Source: Motilibacter peucedani (GTDB lineage Bacteria > Actinomycetota > Actinomycetes > Motilibacterales > Motilibacteraceae). Taken from it: DNA of 64,000 nt. Within the stretch, counting starts at the first letter, position 1; each line of letters starts with the position of its first letter. A model generated the notes under the pieces. It saw only the letters and a program-made list of their open reading frames with translations, was not told the DNA's origin and made no database searches. Positions 15,300-23,340 of the stretch are shown one piece after another. The translations under genes and the position numbers were made by a program. The DNA is taken from the NCBI RefSeq assembly GCF_003634695.1, contig NZ_RBWV01000015.1:62001-126000 (forward strand). Direction: 5' to 3'.

Positions 15300-16405
15300 C
15301 CCGAGAGCCAGCCGGCTCCCACGGCCCCGACCAGCCGCACGAGCCCGACCAGCTCGGCGAGCTGCTCCGCCACGGGCTGGGACGCCTCGCCGACGAGACG
15401 CCGCGCTACGTCGACACCGCCGAGCTGCGCGAGACCGTCGTGGCCCGCGCCCACTCCGACCGGGCGTCGAAGCGGATGATGGCCACGGCCGCCGCGCTCG
15501 TCCCGCTCGCCGCTGCGGCCGGCTGGGTCATCGGCAACGCGGGCGGCAGCGGCACGGTCGACGGCGGCGACCTCGGTGCGAGCACGCCCGGCGTCGTCGT
15601 CGCGACGGCGAGCGCGTCACCCACCCCGACGCCGACACCCTCCGCGTCGGCCACCACCCGCGTGCAGGTGCAGCCGGGCACACCGGGGCCCGGGTCGTCG
15701 CCCGGCCGCGGGTCGTCGCGGCCGACGCCCCCGGTGGCCTCGTCGCTGCCGACCGTCCCGACGGTGCCCACCCTGCCGACCACGAGCGCCACGGCGAGCG
15801 CGACCACCTCGCCGACTCCGACGGCCACGCCCGACGGCGACCCGCTGGTCGTCCAGCTGACCGTGTCGTCCAACGGGCGCACGGCCGCCGGCGCCTACCG
15901 CGCCCACTACACCGTGACGTTCAGCGGCGGCGACCGGGCGCCGGTCACCGTGCTGCTCTACCAGGGCTCGAAGATCCTCTCGCGCCAGGACCTCGGCGTC
16001 GCGTGCAGCGGGCCGTCGTTCGACGACGACGCCTCCGGCGACGTGACGCTGCCCGGCCCGGGCCCCTACCTGTTCACCGGCGTCGTCAAGGCCGGCTGCG
16101 CAGGCCAGGAGGACCGCGAGACCGACCAGGTCCGCTGGACCTGGAAGGAGAGCGGCCCGACCTCGACGCCGACCCCGACGCCGACCGACCAGCCGAGTCC
16201 CACGCCGACGCCGACCGGCGGCGCCACGGCGCCCGCCACTCCGAGCGCGACCCCGACCTCGAGCTCCGCCCTCGACCCGACCCCGGACGCCAGCCTGCGC
16301 GGCTCGGGCTCGAAGGCGGGCCGTCCGCTGGACGGGTCGCTGGGCGGCGCTCCCGGCGCGACGCCCGCTGCGACTCCCGGCACCACGGCCGACCCCGTGC
16401 GGTGA
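15296..16405 (+). CDS. Single-pass membrane protein with Pro/Thr-rich ectodomain, candidate anti-sigma factor
   Basis: 369 residues: a cytoplasmic part (1-60), one membrane helix (about 62-82, AALVPLAAAAGWVIGN), a Pro/Thr/Ser linker, and a compact Ig-like domain (about 181-283). Two cysteines (VACSGP and AGCAGQ) in that domain could form a disulfide. A second Pro/Thr-rich tail follows. An ideal AAGGAGGTGA lies 6 bases before the GTG, which overlaps the sigma stop (GTGA). Position and topology suggest an anti-sigma factor, but the HxxxCxxC zinc motif of ZAS proteins is absent. No function is recognised from the sequence itself. Confidence 0.7.
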   Translation: MTREPAGSHGPDQPHEPDQLGELLRHGLGRLADETPRYVDTAELRETVVARAHSDRASKRMMATAAALVPLAAAAGWVIGNAGGSGTVDGGDLGASTPGVVVATASASPTPTPTPSASATTRVQVQPGTPGPGSSPGRGSSRPTPPVASSLPTVPTVPTLPTTSATASATTSPTPTATPDGDPLVVQLTVSSNGRTAAGAYRAHYTVTFSGGDRAPVTVLLYQGSKILSRQDLGVACSGPSFDDDASGDVTLPGPGPYLFTGVVKAGCAGQEDRETDQVRWTWKESGPTSTPTPTPTDQPSPTPTPTGGATAPATPSATPTSSSALDPTPDASLRGSGSKAGRPLDGSLGGAPGATPAATPGTTADPVR

Positions 16406-16411
16406 CCGGCT

Positions 16412-16441
16412 CCCCGGCGGCGCGGGAGGGGGCCGCCGGGG
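16412..16441 (+). terminator. Terminator after the sigma/anti-sigma pair
   Basis: CCCCGGCGGC and GCCGCCGGGG pair (10 bp) around a 10-base loop. Flanking ACCGG/CCGGT could extend the stem imperfectly. Confidence 0.6.
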
Positions 16442-16446
16442 TCCGG

Positions 16447-16477
16447 TTGGTGGTGGGGGTCCCGGGCCGTGTATCCT
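16447..16477 (+). promoter_or_regulatory. Candidate promoter for tRNA-Thr/tRNA-Met
   Basis: TTGGTG and TATCCT are separated by 19 bases, 26 bases before tRNA-Thr. Confidence 0.45.
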
Positions 16478-16502
16478 CGGTCCTCGCGGGTCCACCTCGC
16501 AC

Positions 16503-16575
16503 GCCCCAATAGCTCAGACGGCAGAGCGTCTCCATGGTAAGGAGAAGGTCTACGGTTCGATTCCGTATTGGGGCT
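16503..16575 (+). tRNA. tRNA-Thr (GGT)
   Basis: Acceptor arms GCCCCAA and TTGGGGC. The anticodon stem-loop TCTCC-ATGGTAA-GGAGA gives GGT, and the T loop GGTTCGATTCC is present. The discriminator is T. It is the first of two clustered tRNAs. Confidence 0.95.
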
Positions 16576-16613
16576 CTGAACAAGCCGGCGGCGCCCCTCG
16601 CGGGGCCCGCACC

Positions 16614-16633
16614 CGGCGGTGGCGACACCGCCG
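16614..16633 (+). repeat. GNRA-capped hairpin between tRNA-Thr and tRNA-Met
   Basis: CGGCGGTG and CACCGCCG pair perfectly with a GCGA tetraloop, ending 3 bases before tRNA-Met. Its left arm contains GGCGGTG, the same 7 bases as the tRNA-Met 5' acceptor strand. Confidence 0.6.
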
Positions 16634-16636
16634 CTC

Positions 16637-16709
16637 GGCGGTGTAGCTCAGTTGGCAGAGCAAGCGGCTCATAATCGCTGTGTCACCGGTTCAAGTCCGG
16701 TCACCGCTA
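16637..16709 (+). tRNA. tRNA-Met (CAT), elongator type
   Basis: Acceptor arms GGCGGTG and CACCGCT (one G-T). The anticodon stem-loop AGCGG-CTCATAA-TCGCT gives CAT, with the T arm around GGTTCAAGTCC. A normal first base pair argues against an initiator. A lysidine-modified Ile reading cannot be excluded, but this syntenic position (before rpmG) is the elongator Met gene in related genomes. Confidence 0.93.
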
Positions 16710-16830
16710 CCCCGCGTCCTTCGCTGCACGCACCCACGCTCCACCCGTGCCGCCGTCCGGCACGTACGCTCGTCCCCGCACTGCTCCACACGCACTGCTC
16801 CACACGAAGACAGGGAAAGAGGCTGCACCC

Positions 16831-16995
16831 GTGGCTGCCACCGACGTCCGTCCGAAGATCACGCTGGCCTGCACCGAGTGCAAGCACCGCAACTACATCA
16901 CCAAGAAGAACCGGCGCAACGACCCCGACCGGCTCGAGCTGAACAAGTTCTGCCCGAACTGCCGCTGCCACCGCGCCCACCGCGAGACCCGCTAG
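16831..16995 (+). CDS. rpmG: 50S ribosomal protein L33, zinc-ligand form
   Basis: A 54-residue L33 with two CxxC pairs, C14/C17 (CTEC) and C41/C44 (CPNC), so it is the zinc-binding form. The GTG start follows a GGGAAAGAGG region and gives the usual [18 protein letters not shown]-terminus. It sits at the conserved position between tRNA-Met and the dehydratase genes. Confidence 0.95.
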   Translation: MAATDVRPKITLACTECKHRNYITKKNRRNDPDRLELNKFCPNCRCHRAHRETR

Positions 16996-17024
16996 TCCTC
17001 CGGCTCCCCGAGCGCGCGCCCGCC

Positions 17025-17465
17025 GTGCCCCTCGACGCGTCCCTGGCCGGGCGCACCTACCCGGCCACCGCGCCCTACGAGGTCGCCGTCGAGAAGCTGC
17101 GCGAGTTCGCCCTCGCCGTCGGCGAGCCGGCGAGCGAGCCGTCCGCGCTGGTCGAGGCCGTGCCGACGTTCCCCTTCGTGGTGGCGTGGCGCGGCCTCGA
17201 GCCGTTCCTGGCCGACCCCGACCTCGACATCTCCCTCGAGCGGGTCGTGCACGGCGCCCAGCGGTTCGCGATGAGCCGCGCGCTGGTGCCGGGCGACCGC
17301 GTGCGCGCCACGGCGACGATCGAGTCGGTGCGGGTCCTCGGCGGCTCGGCCGTCGTCAGCGCGCGCGTCGACCTCGCGGCCGACAGCCCCGGGGGCGGCG
17401 CCCCGGAGCCCGTCGGCTCCGCCTGGTCCACCCTGGTCATCGCCCCGCGCGGGGACGCGCAGTGA
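17025..17465 (+). CDS. FAS1-type/HadA-like MaoC N-terminal dehydratase subunit
   Basis: A 146-residue single hot-dog subunit of the MaoC N-terminal (HadA-like) family. Conserved features include YPATAPYEVAVEKLREFA, PTFPFVVAW and the helix-strand block LERVVHGAQRF. It should pair with the next gene to form a heterodimeric 3-hydroxyacyl dehydratase; this half normally lacks the catalytic dyad. The same gene order in mycobacteria holds hadA. GTGA overlap couples it to its partner. The physiological substrate here is not known. Confidence 0.85.
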   Translation: MPLDASLAGRTYPATAPYEVAVEKLREFALAVGEPASEPSALVEAVPTFPFVVAWRGLEPFLADPDLDISLERVVHGAQRFAMSRALVPGDRVRATATIESVRVLGGSAVVSARVDLAADSPGGGAPEPVGSAWSTLVIAPRGDAQ

Positions 17466-17890
17466 GCCGCCGGCCGGCCGCAGGCGTACGCGTCGGCGAC
17501 GAGCTCGCGCCCCTCGAGCTGCGCGTCACGCGCGCCGACCTCGTGCGCTACGCCGGCGCGTCCGGCGACTTCAACCCGATCCACTGGGACGAGCGCACCG
17601 CGCTCGCCGTCGGCCTGCCCGGCGTCATCGCCCACGGCATGTTCACGATGGCCTGCGCCGCCCGGCTGCTCACCGCGTGGGCGGGCGAGCCCGGCGCCGT
17701 CGTCGACTACTCGGTCAAGTTCGTCAAGCCGCTCGTCGTCCCGCCGGGCCCGGAGGGCGCGCCGCTCCGCCTCTCGGGCCGGGTGACCGAGGTGCTCGAG
17801 GACGGTCGCGTACGCGTCGAGCTCGCCGCCGTCTCCGACGGCGTCAAGGTCCTCGGCGGCGCCAAGGCGCTGCTCCAGCTGGCACCGTGA
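17462..17890 (+). CDS. MaoC/HadB-like catalytic dehydratase subunit
   Basis: A 142-residue hot-dog protein with the hydratase-2 signature YAGASGDFNPIHWDE (catalytic Asp and His) and LPGVIAHGMFTM. It is the likely catalytic partner of the preceding HadA-like protein in dehydrating (3R)-hydroxyacyl thioesters. It starts with GTGA over the upstream stop and ends with GTGA over the murB start, so the three genes form one translational unit. Confidence 0.88.
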   Translation: MSRRPAAGVRVGDELAPLELRVTRADLVRYAGASGDFNPIHWDERTALAVGLPGVIAHGMFTMACAARLLTAWAGEPGAVVDYSVKFVKPLVVPPGPEGAPLRLSGRVTEVLEDGRVRVELAAVSDGVKVLGGAKALLQLAP

Positions 17891-18945
17891 GCACCACGCT
17901 CGCCGACCTGACCACGCTGCGCGTCGGGGGGCCGGCCGCCCGGCTCGTCGAGGCCACCGACGAGGCCGAGCTCGTCGACGCGGTGCGCAGCGCCGACGCC
18001 GCGGGGGAGCCGCTCCTCGTCGTCGGCGGCGGGAGCAACCTGCTGGTCTCCGACGAGGGCTTCCCGGGCACCGTCGTCCACGTCGCGACGCGGGGCACCG
18101 CGCTGGTCGACTGCGGCTGCGGCTACCCCACGCTCGCGCTCGCCGCCGGTGAGCCCTGGGAGGGCGTCGTCGACCGCGCCGTCGAGGAGTCGCTGGCCGG
18201 CATCGAGTGTCTCGCGGGCATCCCCGGCAGCACGGGCGCGACGCCCGTGCAGAACGTCGGTGCCTACGGCCAGGAGGTCGGCGACACCGTCGAGCGCGTC
18301 CGCGTCTGGGACCGGCTCGAGTCCCGCGTCCGCACGCTGCCCGCCGGCGACTGCGGCTTCGGCTACCGCACGAGCCGGTTCAAGCGCGAGCGGCTGGCCG
18401 ACGGGAGCCTGCGCTACCTCGTGCTGACCGTCGAGCTCGCCCTGCGCCCCGCCGAGCAGTCGAACCCCGTGCGCTACGCCGAGCTCGCCCGCGCGCTGGG
18501 CGTCGACGAGGGCCAGCGCGCCCCGCTCGCGCAGGTGCGCGACACCGTGCTCGAGCTGCGCCGGCGCAAGGGCATGGTGCTCGACGCCGCCGACCCCGAC
18601 ACCCGCAGCGCCGGCTCGTTCTTCACCAACCCCGTGCTCGACGCGCCGGCCGCCGCCGCCCTGCCGGAGCAGGCGCCGCGCTGGCCCGCGGCCGACGGCC
18701 GGGTCAAGGTGCCGGCCGCCTGGCTGATCTCGGCCGCCGGCTTCGCGCCGGGGCACGGGCGCGGCGACGCCCGCATCAGCACCAAGCACGTGCTGGCCCT
18801 GACCAACCGCGGCTCCGCCACCGCCGCCGAGCTCGTGGCGCTCGCGCGCGAGGTCCGCGACGGCGTGGCCGAGCGGTTCGGCGTCGTGCTCGAGCCGGAG
18901 CCGGCGCTCGTGGGCCTGGGCCTCGACGCCGCGCCGGTCGGCTAG
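17887..18945 (+). CDS. murB: UDP-N-acetylenolpyruvoylglucosamine reductase
   Basis: A 352-residue cytoplasmic flavoenzyme reducing UDP-GlcNAc-enolpyruvate to UDP-MurNAc. The FAD-binding block LLVVGGGSNLLVSDEGF, the IPGSTGATPVQNVGAYGQEV stretch, GYRTSRFK with the substrate-contacting Arg/Lys, and SAGSFFTNP with the proton-donor Ser are all present. The GTG start overlaps the stop of the upstream dehydratase gene. Its TAG shares a CTAG with the convergent adenosine-deaminase-like gene. Confidence 0.95.
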   Translation: MSTTLADLTTLRVGGPAARLVEATDEAELVDAVRSADAAGEPLLVVGGGSNLLVSDEGFPGTVVHVATRGTALVDCGCGYPTLALAAGEPWEGVVDRAVEESLAGIECLAGIPGSTGATPVQNVGAYGQEVGDTVERVRVWDRLESRVRTLPAGDCGFGYRTSRFKRERLADGSLRYLVLTVELALRPAEQSNPVRYAELARALGVDEGQRAPLAQVRDTVLELRRRKGMVLDAADPDTRSAGSFFTNPVLDAPAAAALPEQAPRWPAADGRVKVPAAWLISAAGFAPGHGRGDARISTKHVLALTNRGSATAAELVALAREVRDGVAERFGVVLEPEPALVGLGLDAAPVG

Positions 18946-19982
18946 GAGTCCAGGCCGCCGGCGGGCTCGTCGGCGGCGAGCCACGCGTCGACCTGCGCCA
19001 GCAGCGTCCGCTTGACGTGGTCGGGCGCGAACGACGCCCGCACCGAGGAGGCCGCCAGGCCGGCCAGCGCGGTGTCGTCGAGGCCGTGCTCGGTGCGCGC
19101 CACGGCGTACTGCGCGACGAGGCGCGAGCCGAAGAGCAGCGGGTCGTCGGCCCCCAGCGCCACCGGGACCCCCGCCTCGACCAGCGTGCGCAGCGGCACC
19201 TCGCGCGGGCCGCCGTAGACGCCGAGCGCGACGTTGGACGCCGGGCAGACCTCGCAGGCGACGCCTCGGCGGGCGAGCTCCTCGAGCAGGCGGGGGTCCT
19301 CGGCGGCGCGTACGCCGTGGCCGAGCCGCGCCGGCTCCGCCGCGACCAGCACCTCGCGCACGTGGTCGGGGCCGCGCAGCTCCCCGCCGTGGGGCACTGT
19401 CGGCAGCCCGGCCCGCCGGGCGATGGCGAACGCGCCCGCGAACTCGGCGGTGTCGCCGCGCCGCTCGTCGTTCGAGAGGCCGAACCCCACGACGCCGTCG
19501 CCGGCGTAGCGGGCGGCCAGGCGCGCGCCGGTGCGGGCGTCGAGCGGGTGGCGCGTGCGGTTGGCCGCCACGACGACCCCGATGCCGACGCCCGTACGCT
19601 CCTCGGCCTCGCGCGCCGCGGCGAGGAACAGCTCGAGGAAGGAGGTCGCGCCGTCGAAGCGGGCGGCGTAGCCCGAGGGGTCGACCTGCACCTCCAGCCA
19701 GCGCGAGCCCTCGGCGTGCTCGTCCTCGGCCGCCTCGCGCAGCAGCCGGCGCACGTCGTCCTCGGTCGTCAGCACCGAGCGGGCGACGTCGTAGAGCCGC
19801 TGGAAGCGGAACCAGCCCCGCGAGTCGACGTCGGTCAGCTGCGGCGGGGCGTCGGTGCGCAGCGACTCCGGCAGCCGCACGCCGGCCTTGTAGGCGAGCT
19901 CGACCATCGTGCGGTGCCGCATCGAGCCGGTGAAGTGCAGGTGCAGGTGCGCCTTGGGCAGCGTGGCGAGGTCGCGCGGCAT
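18942..19982 (-). CDS. Adenosine deaminase-like amidohydrolase
   Basis: A 346-residue TIM-barrel hydrolase of the adenosine deaminase family. Metal ligands H14 and H16 lie in KAHLHLHFTGS. VPHGGE supplies His and the proton-shuttling Glu, LGHGVR another His, and LGADDPLLFGS the metal-binding Asp pair. The canonical HLDGS reads HFTGS, so the Asp that contacts the ribose in classical ADA is Thr; adenosine may not be the real substrate. The ATG start lies 13 bases after the aminotransferase stop on the same strand, making a two-gene operon. Confidence 0.82.
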   Translation of the reverse strand: MPRDLATLPKAHLHLHFTGSMRHRTMVELAYKAGVRLPESLRTDAPPQLTDVDSRGWFRFQRLYDVARSVLTTEDDVRRLLREAAEDEHAEGSRWLEVQVDPSGYAARFDGATSFLELFLAAAREAEERTGVGIGVVVAANRTRHPLDARTGARLAARYAGDGVVGFGLSNDERRGDTAEFAGAFAIARRAGLPTVPHGGELRGPDHVREVLVAAEPARLGHGVRAAEDPRLLEELARRGVACEVCPASNVALGVYGGPREVPLRTLVEAGVPVALGADDPLLFGSRLVAQYAVARTEHGLDDTALAGLAASSVRASFAPDHVKRTLLAQVDAWLAADEPAGGLDS

Positions 19983-19995
19983 CCGGGCGGTCGGC

Positions 19996-21225
19996 TCAGC
20001 CCTGCTCGGCGAGCAGGCGCTGCACGCGCCCGACCCCTTCAGCGAGGTCGGCGTCGCCGAGCGCGTAGGACAGGCGCACGTAGCCCGGCGTCCCGAAGGC
20101 CTCGCCGGGCACCAGCGCGACCTCGGCGGCCTCGAGAACGACCTCGCACAGCTGCGCGGAGGTCTCGACGCGCCGGCCCGCGACCTCGCGGCCGAGCGCG
20201 CCCTTCACCGAGGGGTAGCAGTAGAACGCGCCCTCCGGCTCCGGGCACACGAAGCCCGGCACCTCGTTGAGCATCTGCACCATCGTGCGGCGGCGGCGGT
20301 CGAACGCGGTGCGCATCTCGCGCACGGCCGACAGGTCGTCGGTGACGGCCGCGAGCGCCGCGGCCTGCGAGACGTTGGCGACGTTGGAGGTCGCGTGGCT
20401 CTGCAGGTTGGAGGCGGCCTTCACGATGTCGGCGGGCCCGATCAGCCAGCCCACCCGCCAGCCGGTCATGGCCCAGGTCTTGGCCACCCCGTTGACGACG
20501 ATCGTGCGCTCGGCCAGCTCGGGCACCAGCGCGGGGACCGACGAGAACCGCGCCTCGCCGTAGACCAGGTGCTCGTAGATCTCGTCGGTGACCACCCAGA
20601 TGCCGCGCTCGAGGGCCCAGCGGCCGATCTGCTCGGTCTGCTCGGGGGAGTAGACGGCCCCGGTGGGGTTGGACGGGGAGACGAACAGCAGCGCCTTGGT
20701 GCGCGGGGTCAGCGCGGCCTCGAGCGACTCGAGGTCGACCTTGTAGCCGGTGGTCTCGTCGGTGTGGACCTCGACCGGCACGCCGCCGGCCAGCCGGATG
20801 CTCTCGGGGTAGGTCGTCCAGTAGGGCGCCGGCACGATCACCTCGTCGCCCGGGTCGAGCAGCGCGGCGAAGGCGTTGTAGACGGCCTGCTTGCCGCCGT
20901 TGGTGATGAGGACTTGGGAGGCGGGGACCTCGAAGCCCGAGTCGCGGGCCGTCTTGGCGGCGACCGCCTCGCGCAGCTCCGGCAGGCCGGCGGCGGGTGT
21001 GTAGTGGTGCATCCGGGGCTCGGAGCAGGCCCGCACGGCCGCCTCGACGATGTGCGCCGGGGTGGCGAAGTCGGGCTCGCCGGCACCGAAGCCGATGACC
21101 GGCCGGCCCGCCGCCTTGAGCGCCTTGGCCTTCGCGTCGACCGCGAGCGTCGCCGACTCGGCGATGGCGCCCACGCGGGCGGAGACGCGGGCAGGGACGC
21201 GGGCGGTGGAGGCGGCGGCGCTCAT
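19996..21225 (-). CDS. aspC: Aspartate-type PLP aminotransferase (class I)
   Basis: A 409-residue fold-type I aminotransferase. Landmarks are [15 protein letters not shown], the substrate loop [20 protein letters not shown], and the PLP lysine in [14 protein letters not shown]; Arg in the C-terminal YVRLSYA binds the alpha-carboxylate. In actinobacteria this gene sits next to secE and is annotated as aspartate (or aspartate/prephenate) aminotransferase. ATG at 21225 was chosen; ATG at 21234 is also possible, and neither has a clear Shine-Dalgarno. It is divergent from secE. Confidence 0.9.
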   Translation of the reverse strand: MSAAASTARVPARVSARVGAIAESATLAVDAKAKALKAAGRPVIGFGAGEPDFATPAHIVEAAVRACSEPRMHHYTPAAGLPELREAVAAKTARDSGFEVPASQVLITNGGKQAVYNAFAALLDPGDEVIVPAPYWTTYPESIRLAGGVPVEVHTDETTGYKVDLESLEAALTPRTKALLFVSPSNPTGAVYSPEQTEQIGRWALERGIWVVTDEIYEHLVYGEARFSSVPALVPELAERTIVVNGVAKTWAMTGWRVGWLIGPADIVKAASNLQSHATSNVANVSQAAALAAVTDDLSAVREMRTAFDRRRRTMVQMLNEVPGFVCPEPEGAFYCYPSVKGALGREVAGRRVETSAQLCEVVLEAAEVALVPGEAFGTPGYVRLSYALGDADLAEGVGRVQRLLAEQG

Positions 21226-21285
21226 GGCAGGCATGCTGCCAGACCGGGCCGGCGCTCCGCCCGCCGGTTGCCGAGCGGTCGCGGG

Positions 21286-21316
21286 TTCGACCGCGGGAGG
21301 CGCCACGCCGTACACT
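21286..21316 (+). promoter_or_regulatory. Candidate promoter for secE-nusG
   Basis: TTCGAC and TACACT are separated by 19 bases. The -10 is good and the -35 is weak. It lies about 120 bases before secE. Confidence 0.35.
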
Positions 21317-21402
21317 GGTCCGTCGGCGACGTGTCGACACCGCACGCGCAGAGCAGAAGCACGCCAGCCCGAGCCCGCTCGGCCGCACCTCGACCCGCAG
21401 AC

Positions 21403-21425
21403 CGACCACTCGACCACTCGACCAC
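21403..21425 (+). repeat. Tandem 8-base repeat before secE
   Basis: Three head-to-tail copies of CGACCACT (the last incomplete) lie just before the CAGGAG Shine-Dalgarno of secE. Confidence 0.6.
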
Positions 21426-21438
21426 AGGAGCCGACCCC

Positions 21439-21705
21439 GTGACAGAGCTGCACGACGGCAGCAGCGCCGCGTCCGAGCGCGAGGCACCCCGGCGACCCGC
21501 GCGGGGCGAGCGGGGCAGCCTGCCGGCACGGGTCTCCCTCTACGTCCGGCAGGTCATCGCCGAGCTGCGCAAGGTCATCTGGCCGACCCGCAAGGAGCTG
21601 TCGAACTACACGACGGTCGTCATCGCCTTCGTGCTGGTCATGATCGCCCTGCTCTCGGTCCTCGACTACGCGTTCGGCCGACTCATGTTCTGGGCGTTCA
21701 GCTAG
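21439..21705 (+). CDS. secE: Preprotein translocase subunit SecE
   Basis: An 88-residue SecE with the conserved amphipathic helix [20 protein letters not shown] followed by a single membrane helix (about residues 60-80). It clamps SecY in the Sec channel. The N-terminal 30 residues are charged and variable. CAGGAG lies 8 bases before the GTG. It is the first gene of the secE-nusG unit. Confidence 0.95.
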   Translation: MTELHDGSSAASEREAPRRPARGERGSLPARVSLYVRQVIAELRKVIWPTRKELSNYTTVVIAFVLVMIALLSVLDYAFGRLMFWAFS

Positions 21706-21749
21706 CCCCTCCGCGCACCCGGCCCGCCGCGACGAGCCGTGCCCACCAT

Positions 21750-21808
21750 CCCCTCAGCGCCTGCACGTCCCCTCAGCGCACATCCCCTCAGTGCACGTCC
21801 CCTCAACG
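21750..21808 (+). repeat. Four CCCCTCA-type repeats in the nusG leader
   Basis: CCCCTCAGCGC at 21750 and 21769, CCCCTCAGTGC at 21784 and CCCCTCAACG at 21799, spaced 19, 15 and 15 bases. They fill most of the secE-nusG gap. Confidence 0.6.
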
Positions 21809-21842
21809 ACGGGGAAGACCCGACAAGACGGAGCCGCCCACC

Positions 21843-22766
21843 GTGTCCCAGAGCCCATTCGACGCCCCGCACACCGAGAGCGAAGAGGCCGCCGCCGCCG
21901 AAGGCGCCTTCACCGGCTCTCCGTACGTCTCGGGCGCGGGCATCGACCCCTTCGCCGCCGACCCCGGTGACGACACGGGCGCCGGCACCGACGCGCTCGG
22001 GGGCACCGACGACGCCTCCGGCGGCTACGTCGAGGGCTGGGCCGTGGCCGACGCCACCGAGGAGGAGCTCGCGGGCGAGGTCGGCGTCGAGCACCCCGGC
22101 AGCCCCGACTCGGTCGAGTCCGCGGATGCCTCCGCCGAGGACGGTTCCGCCGAGGACGGCTCCGCCGAGGACGAGGAGGGCGACCCGGTCGAGGAGTTCT
22201 ACGCCGCGCTGCGCCGCGCCCCGGGCGACTGGTACGTCGTCAACTCCTACGCCGGCTACGAGAACCGCGTGAAGGCCAACCTCGAGCAGCGCATCGCGAC
22301 CCTCAACATGGAGGACTACATCTTCCAGATCGAGGTCCCGATGGAAGAGGTCACCGAGATCAAGAACGGCCAGCGCAAGCTGGTGCGCCGCACCAAGTTC
22401 CCCGGCTACGTCCTGGTGCGCATGGACCTCACCGACGAGTCGTGGGGCACCGTGCGCAACACCCCGGGCGTGACCCAGTTCGTCGGCCACGCGCACAACC
22501 CCTCGCCGCTGAGCCTCGACGAGGTCGGGCGCATGCTCGCCCCCGAGCCGGTGGCCAAGAAGGGCGCGGGCGCCGCTGCGGCCGAGGTCAAGGTCGTCGA
22601 CTTCGCCGTCGGCGACTCGGTCATGGTCACCGAGGGCCCGTTCGCCACCCTGCACGCCACCATCAACGAGATCGACGTCGACGCCCGCAAGGTCAAGGGG
22701 CTCGTCGAGATCTTCGGCCGGGAGACCCCGGTCGAGCTCCCCTTCAGCCAGATCCAGAAGATCTGA
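21843..22766 (+). CDS. nusG: Transcription termination/antitermination factor NusG
   Basis: A 307-residue NusG. The first ~125 residues are an acidic, low-complexity extension common in actinobacteria. The NGN domain that binds RNA polymerase starts at D129-W130 ([19 protein letters not shown]) and includes [15 protein letters not shown]. The KOW domain is about residues 250-307 ([19 protein letters not shown]). Within the extension, a 15-base unit encoding SAEDG is tandemly repeated three times. The GTG start has GGAG about 12 bases upstream. Confidence 0.95.
   Translation: MSQSPFDAPHTESEEAAAAEGAFTGSPYVSGAGIDPFAADPGDDTGAGTDALGGTDDASGGYVEGWAVADATEEELAGEVGVEHPGSPDSVESADASAEDGSAEDGSAEDEEGDPVEEFYAALRRAPGDWYVVNSYAGYENRVKANLEQRIATLNMEDYIFQIEVPMEEVTEIKNGQRKLVRRTKFPGYVLVRMDLTDESWGTVRNTPGVTQFVGHAHNPSPLSLDEVGRMLAPEPVAKKGAGAAAAEVKVVDFAVGDSVMVTEGPFATLHATINEIDVDARKVKGLVEIFGRETPVELPFSQIQKI
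22131..22175 (+). repeat. 15-base triple repeat inside nusG
   Basis: Three tandem copies of TCCGCCGAGGACGGY (the last ends GAG), encoding [15 protein letters not shown] in the acidic N-terminal extension. Confidence 0.7.
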
Positions 22767-22812
22767 CCTCGACCGCCACGGTCGAGGCGCACCCAACGAG
22801 GACGCGAGAGAG

Positions 22813-23244
22813 ATGCCCCCCAAGAAGAAGCTCGCAGCGATCATCAAGCTGCAGATCAACGCCGGTGCAGCCACGCCGGCGCCGCCGGTCGGCCCTGCCC
22901 TGGGTCAGCACGGCGTCAACATCATGGAGTTCGTCAAGGCCTACAACGCGGCGACCGAGGCCCAGCGCGGCCAGGTCGTGCCGGTCGAGATCAGCGTCTA
23001 CGAGGACCGCTCGTTCACGTTCGTCACCAAGACCCCGCCGGCGGCCCGCCTGATCCTCGCCGCGGCGGGGCTGCAGAAGGGCTCGGCCGAGCCGCAGAAG
23101 ACCAAGGTCGGCAAGCTCACCCGCGAGCAGGTCCGCGAGATCGCGCAGACCAAGATGCCCGACCTCAACGCCAACGACATCGACGCCGCCGAGAAGATCA
23201 TCGCCGGCACCGCCCGCCAGATGGGCATCACCGTCGAGGGCTAG
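22813..23244 (+). CDS. rplK: 50S ribosomal protein L11
   Basis: A 143-residue L11 of standard length, with the thiostrepton-binding N-domain Pro-rich segment ([20 protein letters not shown]) and the rRNA-binding C-domain ending QMGITVEG. It forms the GTPase-associated centre with L10 and L7/L12. GAGGA lies 10 bases before the ATG. It is followed by rplA. Confidence 0.97.
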   Translation: MPPKKKLAAIIKLQINAGAATPAPPVGPALGQHGVNIMEFVKAYNAATEAQRGQVVPVEISVYEDRSFTFVTKTPPAARLILAAAGLQKGSAEPQKTKVGKLTREQVREIAQTKMPDLNANDIDAAEKIIAGTARQMGITVEG

Positions 23245-23340
23245 TGCCGGCCCCGGGGACCTCCCGGACCTCGCACCCCTCGCAGTGGCAGGGCCTCGCG
23301 CGGCCCGTACCACGACCTCCCACAGACACCAGGAGAAGCA

